From positions 1 through 64,000 of the forward strand of contig JAOTXZ010000002.1 in NCBI GenBank assembly GCA_029862085.1: DNA of 64,000 bases, in the 5' to 3' direction. The translations under genes were made by a program, and so were the position numbers. Origin of the DNA: Candidatus Nitrosopumilus sp. (lineage in GTDB: Archaea; Thermoproteota; Nitrososphaeria; Nitrososphaerales; Nitrosopumilaceae). Positions within the stretch are counted from its first letter, which is position 1; every line of letters begins with the position of its first letter. Positions 46,510-55,143 of this stretch are shown here, piece after piece. The notes below the pieces were generated by a model. The model was not told where the DNA came from, ran no database searches, and saw only the letters and a list, made by a program, of their open reading frames with translations.

Positions 46510-47622
46510 ATGGGGGAAAATATGATTGCCGGATTTGCAACACCTGAAGGGACAGAAAAATTTGCAAACAATTCAAATGCAAATCCATTAAATTTTAAAA
46601 AATTTCAAAAACTTACTTTATCAAATATTGGAATTGGCACCTATCTTGGAGATCCTGATGAAAAGACAGACAAAGCAGTAACAAATGCGGTAAAACAATC
46701 TGTGGAAAGTGGAATTAATGTGATTGATACTGCAATTAATTATCGTGCTCAAAAGGCCGAGCGCTCAGTTGGGATGGCGATATCTGAATTAATAGATGAA
46801 AAAAAAACGACACGTGATCAGGTTTTTTTGTGTACAAAAAACGGTTACCTTACAAATGATGCCGATGTAAAACAAGAATTTTGGGAATATGTCAAGACGG
46901 AGTATTCTGGTAAGGGAATAATTCAGGAAGGAGACGTTTCCTCAGGATATCATTGTATGACTATACCATATCTAGCAGATCAGCTTGAGCGCAGCTTGAA
47001 GAATTTAGGCGTAGAATGCATTGATTTGTTGTATTTACACAATGCAGTTGAAGGCCAAATTAAGGATATTTCAAAGGAGCAATTTTTAAAAAACCTAAAG
47101 TTGGTTTTTGAATTTTATGAACAAAAGAGAAAAGAGGAAAAAATCAAATTTTATGGAATGGCTACCTGGGAATGCTTTCGTGTTCCAGATGATAACTCTC
47201 AATATCTATCTTTACAAGATACAATAGAACTTGCAAAGGAGGTTGGAGGTGAAGACCATGGTTTTCGATTCATCCAATTACCCTTTAACATGCATTATGA
47301 TCAAGCTTTGTTAAAAAAGAACCAACTATTTGATACTTCATTTATTTCTGTTTTAGAAGCGGCATTAAAATTAAATGTCGGTGTTTTTACCAGTGTCCCA
47401 TTTATGCAGGGCAGACTTTTAGCCCAAGGCGTTATGCCTGAGTTTAATGATCTAAGCCCTCCTATCCGAGCTTTACAATTTATTCGGTCCAGCCCAGGTG
47501 TTTTGGCTCCCTTGGTTGGTCAAAAATCACCCGAGCACACCTCAGAAAATCTAGAGATAATGAAACTTTCTCCACTAACTAATGATGAATTTATTTCCCT
47601 TGTAAAGAAACTCACAGAATAA
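46510..47622 (+). CDS. Aldo/keto reductase family protein
   Basis: 'LTLSNIGIGTYLGD', 'VIDTAINYRAQKAERSVGMAI', 'LGVECIDLLYLHN', 'FIRSSPGVLAPLVGQKSPEHTSENLEI'. Confidence 0.9.
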   Translation: MGENMIAGFATPEGTEKFANNSNANPLNFKKFQKLTLSNIGIGTYLGDPDEKTDKAVTNAVKQSVESGINVIDTAINYRAQKAERSVGMAISELIDEKKTTRDQVFLCTKNGYLTNDADVKQEFWEYVKTEYSGKGIIQEGDVSSGYHCMTIPYLADQLERSLKNLGVECIDLLYLHNAVEGQIKDISKEQFLKNLKLVFEFYEQKRKEEKIKFYGMATWECFRVPDDNSQYLSLQDTIELAKEVGGEDHGFRFIQLPFNMHYDQALLKKNQLFDTSFISVLEAALKLNVGVFTSVPFMQGRLLAQGVMPEFNDLSPPIRALQFIRSSPGVLAPLVGQKSPEHTSENLEIMKLSPLTNDEFISLVKKLTE

Positions 47623-47703
47623 TTCTAGCCTGTTTTTTATTTTTATCTTACAGAATTTTTAGAAAGCTAATAAGAGGGAACTAAAACAGATAGGTCGATA
47701 AAT

Positions 47704-48069
47704 TTGTCTGGTAAGATTTTTGATTATAAAAAAATATGTGATTCAATTATGACCGTTGATCCTAAAATTAGGTTTGCCGGCGTTATTAACGAGCGTGGTA
47801 GACTGGTTGCCGGAGGAATGAAAGAAAAGGTTGAACCCCTTGAAAGTGAAAAAGACGATGAAATGATCTTCATGGAACTAGCATTAAGGGTAAAAATGAG
47901 AAAAGAATTTGATAAACAATTAGGCCCTGTTAATTTTGCAATGGCCTCAAGACAACGAGCTCTTGCAATGAGTTTTCCTATAGGTGAAGATATTTTATAT
48001 GTTGTATCAGAACCTGATGCTGATTATGGTATTCTTCCCAAAAAAATTCTAAAAATAATTCACTCTTGA
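47704..48069 (+). CDS. DUF6659-like thaumarchaeal protein
   Basis: 'MTVDPKIRFAGVINERGRLVAGGMKEKVEPL'; paralogous in layout to 1942-2391. Confidence 0.7.
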   Translation: MSGKIFDYKKICDSIMTVDPKIRFAGVINERGRLVAGGMKEKVEPLESEKDDEMIFMELALRVKMRKEFDKQLGPVNFAMASRQRALAMSFPIGEDILYVVSEPDADYGILPKKILKIIHS

Positions 48070-48232
48070 AATGTCCATTCAAAAATTTTTATTAGTATGA
48101 TTCTATGACAAAATAAAATCCTTCCAGTATAGTTTTTTAATTTTTTATTAAAAAATAGGCTTGATTGCCAATTTATCTGTAATATCGTATAACAGACATG
48201 ACCTTAAGTTCCCAACACTGTATTAAAAAAAC

Positions 48233-49195
48233 ATGACAATGGAAGAAGCTTTGATTGAAAACCTAGTTCTAGGAAATGATCATAAAGAGTCAATGAAAAA
48301 AATCAATGAAAATTTGATTCAATATGGTCTAACCCCAAATCAATCTAAGGTTTATCTTTTCCTTACCAAAACAGGGGAGAAAACAGCATCTGCTATTTCA
48401 AAAAGTCTCAATATACCAAGGACTGAGTCATACCATTTGTTAAATTCTTTAGAACAAAAAGGAATTATTTTTTCAATTTTTGGAAAACCAACCAAATTTA
48501 ATTCTGTTCCAATTGATGATGCTCTAACTATTGTAATTGATAATGAAAAAAAGAGAATATCTGATTTAGAATTAAAAAAAGAAAAAATACTAACTCTTTG
48601 GGAGACAATTCCAAAACATGTTGAGGAATCTGAAAACCCTGATGGGAATAAATTCCAAATTCTTCAAGGAAGAAATTCAATTTTGGTAAAAATCGAACGT
48701 ATGGTAAAGACTGCCGATAAGGAAATGCTAGTTTTAGGTTCTGATACTAATTTTATTAAATTCTACCACACTGAATTTGTAAATCTACTTAAAAAGACTA
48801 AAGCAGAGCTTCAGGTCCTCACAACTTTTTCCAAAAAAGGAAAATTTGCGTTGGATGGTTTGCCTCTAAACAACATTAAGAAATTAGATGAAAGTAATAG
48901 ACATAATTTTTCGTTTATAATTAAAGATGATTCTGAGGTAGTGTTTTTCATCAATAGCGGAAGTTCAGAACTGATGGCAATATGGACTGATTCAAAATCC
49001 TTTGTATCTACCCTAAAATCTCTTTTCAAATTAATTTGGAGAAAATCTGCATTTGTTTTAGAAAAAGAAAATAAATTCACTAAAAATATGAGCGAAGACT
49101 ATGATCATCGATTAAGAGAAATTGAACAAGAAAAAGTAATTTTAGATTATTTGCAACAAAATCTTATGGTAAAGAAGGGTGGAAAAAATGAGTAA
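48233..49195 (+). CDS. TrmB family transcriptional regulator
   Basis: 'GLTPNQSKVYLFLTKTGEKTASAISKSLNIPRTESYHLLNSLEQKGII'. Confidence 0.83.
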   Translation: MTMEEALIENLVLGNDHKESMKKINENLIQYGLTPNQSKVYLFLTKTGEKTASAISKSLNIPRTESYHLLNSLEQKGIIFSIFGKPTKFNSVPIDDALTIVIDNEKKRISDLELKKEKILTLWETIPKHVEESENPDGNKFQILQGRNSILVKIERMVKTADKEMLVLGSDTNFIKFYHTEFVNLLKKTKAELQVLTTFSKKGKFALDGLPLNNIKKLDESNRHNFSFIIKDDSEVVFFINSGSSELMAIWTDSKSFVSTLKSLFKLIWRKSAFVLEKENKFTKNMSEDYDHRLREIEQEKVILDYLQQNLMVKKGGKNE

Positions 49196-49595
49196 CACAA
49201 TATCCTCACCTGAAAATCAAAATGAATCAAGATTAAATGTTTTAATTATTGATGATAATGAGCAGATAACAAAGATGATTTCATCTTTTCTTGATATGAG
49301 TAATCATGAATGTACAGTTGTAAACGATGGAAAGGAGGGAGTTGAATTAATCAAGACCCATCAATTTGACTCCATAGTGCTAGACCTTGCAATGCCAGAA
49401 TGTGATGGATATGAAATTCTTGATACTCTTCAGAATGAAGATCCATCACAATTGTCTAAAATAATCATTTTGACTGCCTCAAATATCCCAATTGAAACTA
49501 TTCGTAAATTCAAGGATTTAGGTATTTCTTCATGTTTGCAAAAGCCCGTAGATATTGATCAACTACTTTCCAAAATTACCGACATCACTAATTAG
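49188..49595 (+). CDS. Stand-alone CheY-like response regulator
   Basis: 'NVLIIDDNEQITKMISSFL', 'DSIVLDLAMPECDGYEIL', 'IILTAS', 'LQKPVD'. ATG 49188 overlaps the TrmB stop. Confidence 0.93.
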   Translation: MSNTISSPENQNESRLNVLIIDDNEQITKMISSFLDMSNHECTVVNDGKEGVELIKTHQFDSIVLDLAMPECDGYEILDTLQNEDPSQLSKIIILTASNIPIETIRKFKDLGISSCLQKPVDIDQLLSKITDITN

Positions 49596-49611
49596 ACTAT
49601 TTTGAATACCA

Positions 49612-50730
49612 ATGATAAAAATCAAACAGGCACTCTTTCTAATTTTTGGTATTACTAGTTTTATTATATTTTATATAGGATTTTTAAATTATATTACGAC
49701 TCAAGACGAGAGTGTTGGTTTAGTAATTTTAATTTCTTCAGCCATAGTATCTGTTGGTACCTTGTTTGCAACATTTTACATTTCAAATAATATTACGAAA
49801 CCAATAGAATTACTTGCCAAGCGAATGAATGAATTTTCAAAGAATAATTTTATTACAAAAAATTCTTTGGATGATAAAGGTATTTTAGAATTGCAAACTC
49901 TAAATAAAAATTTTGAAGATATGGCAAAAAAAGTAGGTGGAGCACTTGAAAAAGAAAAACTATTAAATCTAAACTTGCAAGAAATGGACACTCGAAAAAC
50001 TGAATTCATGTCAATGATTTCTCATGAACTAAAAACACCAATTATGCCAATTATGGGATATCTTCAAATGTTAAAAAAAGAGGACATGATGGGAAAACTT
50101 AACGAAAAACAACTTGACGCATTAAATGAGATTACTATTTCTACTCAAAAATTACAGAAATTAATTCAGGATGTTTTAGTTGCTGAGAAGATCGACTTAG
50201 GAAAATTATCTGTTGAAAAGGAAATTTTAGACGCTAAGATTTTGGTGGAAAATTCCTATAAAGCATTTTATCCAATTTGTGAGAATAAAGACGTAAAATT
50301 AATAATAATTCTAAAAACCAGCGAAATGGTTTTTTCTGATGTTGATAGGATTTCTCAGGTTTTTTCAAATTTGATTTCAAATGCCTTATCTTTTGTTCCT
50401 GAAAAAAATGGAGTAATAGAAATTGGAACTATTGATAATTCAGAGAATGTGACTTTCTTTGTGCGGGATAATGGAATAGGTATCCCTGAAGATATGCAAA
50501 AAAATATTTTTAAAAAATTTTATCAAGTTGATACCTCTTCAAAAAGAAAAAAGGAAGGAAGCGGACTGGGACTTTCTATTTGTGAGGGAATAGTGAGACA
50601 TCTAGGAGGAAAAATGTGGGTTGAAAGTAAAATCAATCAAGGAACTACCTTCTTTTTTGATTTACCTAAAGCAAAAATCCCCTTGGAGAATTTTAAATCC
50701 TTTAAAAATTCTAAAAATTCAAAAAAATAA
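49612..50730 (+). CDS. Membrane sensor histidine kinase (2 TM, HAMP, HisKA, HATPase)
   Basis: 'MISHELKTPIMPIMGYLQML', 'FSNLISNALSF', 'VRDNGIGIPEDMQKNIFKKFYQVD', 'GSGLGLSICEGIVRHLGGKMWVES'. Confidence 0.94.
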   Translation: MIKIKQALFLIFGITSFIIFYIGFLNYITTQDESVGLVILISSAIVSVGTLFATFYISNNITKPIELLAKRMNEFSKNNFITKNSLDDKGILELQTLNKNFEDMAKKVGGALEKEKLLNLNLQEMDTRKTEFMSMISHELKTPIMPIMGYLQMLKKEDMMGKLNEKQLDALNEITISTQKLQKLIQDVLVAEKIDLGKLSVEKEILDAKILVENSYKAFYPICENKDVKLIIILKTSEMVFSDVDRISQVFSNLISNALSFVPEKNGVIEIGTIDNSENVTFFVRDNGIGIPEDMQKNIFKKFYQVDTSSKRKKEGSGLGLSICEGIVRHLGGKMWVESKINQGTTFFFDLPKAKIPLENFKSFKNSKNSKK

Positions 50731-50768
50731 TTCCCTAGATATAAATAGAAACGATCAGTTGAAATTTT

Positions 50769-50915
50769 GTGCCAGTTGATCCAGTCTGTGGAATTGAGCT
50801 AGATGAAAATCTCGCTGTTGCTCATGAATATGATGGCAAAAAAATTTTTTTCTGTTGTAATGGTTGTAGAAGGATTTTCTTAAAAAAGCCACGAAAGTGG
50901 AAAAAAAATCTTTAG
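50769..50915 (+). CDS. YHS/TRASH-like metal-binding microprotein, 48 aa (absent from ORF track)
   Basis: GTG start: (M)PVDPVCGIELDENLAVAHEYDGKKIFFCCNGCRRIFLKKPRKWKKNL, the typical YHS 'DPVCGM...Y.GK.YYFCC.GC...F' pattern. Confidence 0.75.
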   Translation: MPVDPVCGIELDENLAVAHEYDGKKIFFCCNGCRRIFLKKPRKWKKNL

Positions 50916-51862
50916 ATTGGAAAAGCCCCACACATTCTACAAAATTTAGAATTTTCCGTATTGAAATGACAATAAGGACAAGAGCCAGGAAAAAATGATT
51001 TATTTTGAGATAGTCCGTGAAGCTTTTTGTAAATTTCAAAATAATACATGGATTCCTTTGATCTTATTTTTATCCCATCTTTTTGTTCGATTCTCTTCTT
51101 TTTTTCTAAATAAATTTCATTACTAATTATTAGATCAAAAAATTTTGTCAGGCCACTGGTACCAGCTCCATCTTGCATTGCTGATTTTTCCCTCCATACA
51201 ATTTGAATTGGAATTTTTCCCTCAAAGGTTTTTCGAAGGATCCATTTACCGTATCTTTTATCGTTTTCAGTTCTTACCTTTAGGTTGACTGGAATTTTCT
51301 TCGCAAATTCAATTATTCTTTCATCCAGGAATGGTGATTCTACTTGCACTCCTAGGGCCTTACCTATTTTTTGGGTTGGAAAGTGCATAACAGAACAAAT
51401 TCGTTGGATTTCCTTTTCAAGATCCTCTTCTGGCTTTCTTATAAGAAACCTATATCCTGCAAATAACTCATCGGCTCCATCTCCTGTTATTATTCCATTG
51501 GATTTATTGTCTCTTGACCACTTTATGCCCAGATACATTACAATATTATTTCTAATTTCAATATCGTTAAAGTTTTTCAAAATCGATATTGTGCCTTTAA
51601 TGGCATCTAAAATTTCTGCCATATCTACATTGATTATCGTTAAGGGTAAATCGAATTCTTTGGAGACTAATTGACAATAAGTAAGATCATCGGCTGGAAA
51701 ATCTTTTGCAATTATGGCAATAGCCTTTAGTTTTTTTTCTTTTAGATGATATGCCAATATGGTGCTATCAAGTCCTCCTGAAAGAGAAATTGTGTCGGCT
51801 TTACAGGAATCACATGCCTCTTTTATTTTTTTAAACAAATTTTTGGAACTCTCTTCCAACAA
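50912..51862 (-). CDS. Asparagine synthase C-terminal (ATP-PPase) domain protein with C-terminal zinc ribbon
   Basis: 'TISLSGGLDSTILAYHLKEKKLKAI', 'GIITGDGADELFAGYRFL', 'VESPFLDERIIEFAKKIP', and terminal 'CPYCHFNTENSKFCRMCGAFPI'. No N-terminal glutaminase domain. Confidence 0.85.
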   Translation of the reverse strand: MLEESSKNLFKKIKEACDSCKADTISLSGGLDSTILAYHLKEKKLKAIAIIAKDFPADDLTYCQLVSKEFDLPLTIINVDMAEILDAIKGTISILKNFNDIEIRNNIVMYLGIKWSRDNKSNGIITGDGADELFAGYRFLIRKPEEDLEKEIQRICSVMHFPTQKIGKALGVQVESPFLDERIIEFAKKIPVNLKVRTENDKRYGKWILRKTFEGKIPIQIVWREKSAMQDGAGTSGLTKFFDLIISNEIYLEKKKRIEQKDGIKIRSKESMYYFEIYKKLHGLSQNKSFFPGSCPYCHFNTENSKFCRMCGAFPI

Positions 51863-51974
51863 AAGAATTCTGGTTTGAAACTATAATAGGTTAGCCACAA
51901 AAAATCTCACAAATATTTTTTATGAAAGAAGGTTATTGCAAACTTTAAATCAAGTATACGCTACTTTTGGATTC

Positions 51975-52391
51975 ATGCTACTTCCAGCAGAAATTGAATC
52001 AAAAACTCTGATTCCTGCTCTGCGAGCCATTCTTGCCAAAAAATTGGCAGATGACCATAATATACGTGAAGAAGAAATCTCGAAAATGTTGGGTGTTACT
52101 CAAGCTGCAGTGAGCAACTATATCCGAGGAACTCGCGGCGATCCTGCATTGATAACTAAACTTTTATCCGAACCAGAAGTTTCAAATTTAATTAACGAAT
52201 TAACAGATAATTTATCTTCAGACATGGCTTATACTCCTTCAAGTCTCTCCAAATTCATCGGACTTTGTAACTATATTAAATCAAGTTTGTTAATTTGCGA
52301 AATACACCATAATTTGGAGTCAAACATCGATGAAAAAGTTTGCAAAGAATGCGAAAATATGCTACTAAAGGGTCCTGGAAGCGTATACTAA
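51975..52391 (+). CDS. HTH transcriptional regulator with C-terminal Cys motif
   Basis: 'LADDHNIREEEISKMLGVTQAAVSNYIRGTRG', 'CEIHHN...KVCKECENML'. ATG 51975 preferred to 51936. Confidence 0.8.
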   Translation: MLLPAEIESKTLIPALRAILAKKLADDHNIREEEISKMLGVTQAAVSNYIRGTRGDPALITKLLSEPEVSNLINELTDNLSSDMAYTPSSLSKFIGLCNYIKSSLLICEIHHNLESNIDEKVCKECENMLLKGPGSVY

Positions 52392-52702
52392 ATTTTCTTT
52401 AAAATTATTTCAATATTAGATTGGGTTTGTCCCAACTCTTGAATTGGTTCACTATCCACTGTAATTTTTTGAATTTTTGAATTTCCTTTCAAAATATTTT
52501 CCGTTATGATGTTAGCAACAGCTACGGCATTTGGGATTGAATTTCCTTTGGCTTTAATTGTAATTTCTTTATGTTTTCCAAAAATAGAAATTGCATCTAA
52601 AGCTGATTGCATGACTGGGTCATTATGAATAGTAATTACAGCACCTTCTGATATTTCGATCTGCTCTTGACCGCTTTCTTCCTTTATCTCCTCCATGAGC
52701 AT
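52388..52702 (-). CDS. albA: DNA-binding protein Alba
   Basis: 'SALDAISIFGKHKEITIKAKGNSIPNAVAVANIITENILKGNSKIQKITVDSEPI'. Confidence 0.85.
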   Translation of the reverse strand: MLMEEIKEESGQEQIEISEGAVITIHNDPVMQSALDAISIFGKHKEITIKAKGNSIPNAVAVANIITENILKGNSKIQKITVDSEPIQELGQTQSNIEIILKKI

Positions 52703-52758
52703 TGTTCAATCTTTCAGGAATTTTGAGTTCTTTTAAGTTTTATCGACGATTGGTCCAT

Positions 52759-53256
52759 TTAATCAAAATAATTAATTGGAATATTTTGATAATCGCCGTT
52801 TGGAAGCACTCGTCTTATGGTGATAGGAATTACTTTTTGCTCCAACTCTTCCATTGAAATATCAAGGGAAATTCTTGCATTTTTAGGAATCGGGATGAAT
52901 GGTGGTGCTCCTAAAGATAATTGTAATGCTCTTGCACCCATGATTCTGGCCTTTTCAAATCTTGTAAGCGTAGGTGGTCCAATAGTAATTTTTCCCTTTT
53001 CACAGGGAATTTCAACTGATTCATGTTCTTCAACTGTATCAATAATCTCCCTATTTTCAATTTCAACCAATCTTTTTTCAAGGGCAGATTCTTGCTGTTC
53101 TGTTAATGGTTCTGCATCCTTTCCACCCTCGGTCAATTTTCGATATGTTGCCAGGGCTTTGTCCAAACCAACGTTTACGTCTAAATTCGATTCATTCCCT
53201 TCAATTGCATCTGATTCTGGTGTTTCGACAATCGCAGTCTCCTTAGTACTAGACAA
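52759..53256 (-). CDS. rpoK: DNA-directed RNA polymerase subunit K with N-terminal extension
   Basis: 'PPTLTRFEKARIMGARALQLSLGAPPFIPIPKNARISLDISMEELEQKVIPITIRRVLPNGDYQNIPI' is Rpb6/RpoK; about 80 aa of acidic N-terminal extension. Confidence 0.9.
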   Translation of the reverse strand: MSSTKETAIVETPESDAIEGNESNLDVNVGLDKALATYRKLTEGGKDAEPLTEQQESALEKRLVEIENREIIDTVEEHESVEIPCEKGKITIGPPTLTRFEKARIMGARALQLSLGAPPFIPIPKNARISLDISMEELEQKVIPITIRRVLPNGDYQNIPINYFD

Positions 53257-53380
53257 GTATCAAAATTCTCTCAAAGCGTAATATATTCCAACAAATTCTT
53301 CACATAAAGGATTTGTGCTTAGAATAAAAAGAATATCTTCAATTTCATAAACTGCAAATTTAACTCTAATTTCATATTAA

Positions 53381-53497
53381 TCATTTTTTCATTTTTTCAC
53401 TACATTTTTTACATAAAATGGGACCTTTCGGAGAAAACACCAATTGTACTTTATTTTCCTTAGCCCCACATTCAAAGCATTCTGTAACTCTGACCAT
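53381..53497 (-). CDS. 38-aa zinc-ribbon microprotein (absent from ORF track)
   Basis: MVRVTECFECGAKENKVQLVFSPKGPILCKKCSEKMKK: CxxC-x18-CxxC. Confidence 0.65.
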   Translation of the reverse strand: MVRVTECFECGAKENKVQLVFSPKGPILCKKCSEKMKK

Positions 53498-53754
53498 GAT
53501 GGTAGTTAGAATTTTTATTTTTAAATTTTTTTATAAAATATGATAAGTTTTGGGAAATTAAAGATCAAGATCAATTGAAACAGGTAGATTAGTACCTTGT
53601 TGAAAGGGATAATGAAAAATGGACATATTCCTTAGATAAAATGACCTCCTAGAAAATTTAACTAAGATATTAAAAAATGGATTCTTTTTTTACTGTTTTA
53701 ATATTTTCTTACATGCAAGTGATTATTAATTTCTAATATTGATAATTTATAAAA

Positions 53755-53958
53755 ATGAAATTCACAACAAACGACATTCTAAAGGGAATGATACTTTTAG
53801 GCTGTATTGCGCACGTAATGGTATATTTTAATGGTTTTTGGAATGACGCTTTATGGGTTAGTGCTATGCTAGTTGTAGCAATCCCTGCAATACTTTACAA
53901 GTATTTGTCAAGCGGTAAAAAAACGAAAAGATCTACTCGTTTATCCAAAGAGATCTAA
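53755..53958 (+). CDS. Small membrane protein
   Basis: 67 aa with two hydrophobic segments and a basic tail. Confidence 0.55.
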   Translation: MKFTTNDILKGMILLGCIAHVMVYFNGFWNDALWVSAMLVVAIPAILYKYLSSGKKTKRSTRLSKEI

Positions 53959-54135
53959 TTTAAAAATTTTTTTAAAGGCTATATGTCCTACAAAAAATCA
54001 AACTAATTCATAATTAAGTTAAAAGTTATTCGTTTTAATAATTAGTTTATCTTCTAATAATAATATATTTTATATCAATTGATCAATACAAAAAGAAGTT
54101 AAGTAATTTATATTCCTACTAATTAATTATAAAAA

Positions 54136-54522
54136 TTGAGTCATAATTCTGTATCCCAAAAACGACTCATTTTAGAAATTAAAGACAAGGCTAAAATTCC
54201 ATGTGATCTTAAACGTCACCTGTCTCCAAGAACCGTTGGAACAATTATGAGGTCTTTGCCTCTTGAGGGTCATGCTCATTTAATGGGAAAAAATATTGCT
54301 TACTTTGAAACAACGATTGATTCTGGGACTGAAAGAGCGAGAAAAGAATTCAAAAAAGGTGACATGGCTTTTTTATCTTCTTCGGGGAGCATTTGTTTTT
54401 TTATTAACGATTCAATACCTGGTAAAACTTTGACGCCAATTGGCAGGTTAAAAGATAATACAGATAGGTTAAAAGAACTAGAACCCGGTGATGTTTTTTT
54501 GCTTTATGAGGATACTGGCTGA
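54136..54522 (+). CDS. Cyclophilin-like fold protein (TM1367-like family)
   Basis: 'AKIPCDLKRHLSPRTVGTIMRSLPLEGHAHLMGKNIAYFET...GDMAFLSSSGSICFFI...TPIGRL'. Confidence 0.7.
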   Translation: MSHNSVSQKRLILEIKDKAKIPCDLKRHLSPRTVGTIMRSLPLEGHAHLMGKNIAYFETTIDSGTERARKEFKKGDMAFLSSSGSICFFINDSIPGKTLTPIGRLKDNTDRLKELEPGDVFLLYEDTG

Positions 54523-54797
54523 TAAATATAATGGCCGCTAAATCCACCTATTTTTTTAATGATTCCTTTTTTTAGGGAATCTTTTAAAAATACATTTGCT
54601 GCTGAAACTTTAACTCCTGTTTGTCTTGCTAATTCATGAACTGTAATGACTTTGGAGTTTTGCACAATTTTTGTAGCTTCTTTTTCATTTATAACCACTG
54701 TAATTTCTGCCTTTTTTGGGCCACCTTCTCCTTTGTCTTTTTTACTTTTCTTTGAATCTTTTTGAGTAGATGGACTTGCTTTTTTTGTTCCAGCCAT
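54504..54797 (-). CDS. rps25e: 30S ribosomal protein S25e
   Basis: Lys-rich N-terminus plus 'KVITVHELARQTGVKVSAANVFLKDSLKKGIIKKIGGFSGHYIYQ'. MAGTKK start at 54797. Confidence 0.9.
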   Translation of the reverse strand: MAGTKKASPSTQKDSKKSKKDKGEGGPKKAEITVVINEKEATKIVQNSKVITVHELARQTGVKVSAANVFLKDSLKKGIIKKIGGFSGHYIYQPVSS

Positions 54798-54921
54798 ATT
54801 TTCTTGAAAAAAAATTCCTCTTATAAACGATGTATTCAAGAAATGTCTGAGATAATAATTTTAAAACAGATCAAATTTTTTAGAATACGAAAATTTTCAA
54901 ATATAAATAACATTCATTCTA

Positions 54922-55143
54922 ATGAATTTCATGGGGCTTGTTTCAAAGGGTGCAAAATGCAATGTTGAAGGCTGTGAAAATGATGGTGCTCGCTCAATCA
55001 ACACCACCAAGGTGGAAAATGCACATCTTAGGGTAAACTCAGCTGGGAAAAAGAGCGTCTTGTGCAAGGAGCACTACAAAGAGTACAAAAAAGAATCTAA
55101 AGATGATAGGGAACTTGAACGTGCCCGTTTCGACAAATTCTAA
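54922..55143 (+). CDS. Small conserved Cys/His-containing protein
   Basis: 73 aa, 'GAKCNVEGCENDGARSINTTKVENAHLRV...SVLCKEHYKEY'. Confidence 0.65.
   Translation: MNFMGLVSKGAKCNVEGCENDGARSINTTKVENAHLRVNSAGKKSVLCKEHYKEYKKESKDDRELERARFDKF

Noticed and set aside
53500-54135. AT-rich low-density region as a possible origin or mobile element scar
   Set aside because: No inverted or direct repeats, no origin-binding motif array and no recombinase seen; it looks like ordinary intergenic AT-rich DNA around a small membrane ORF.
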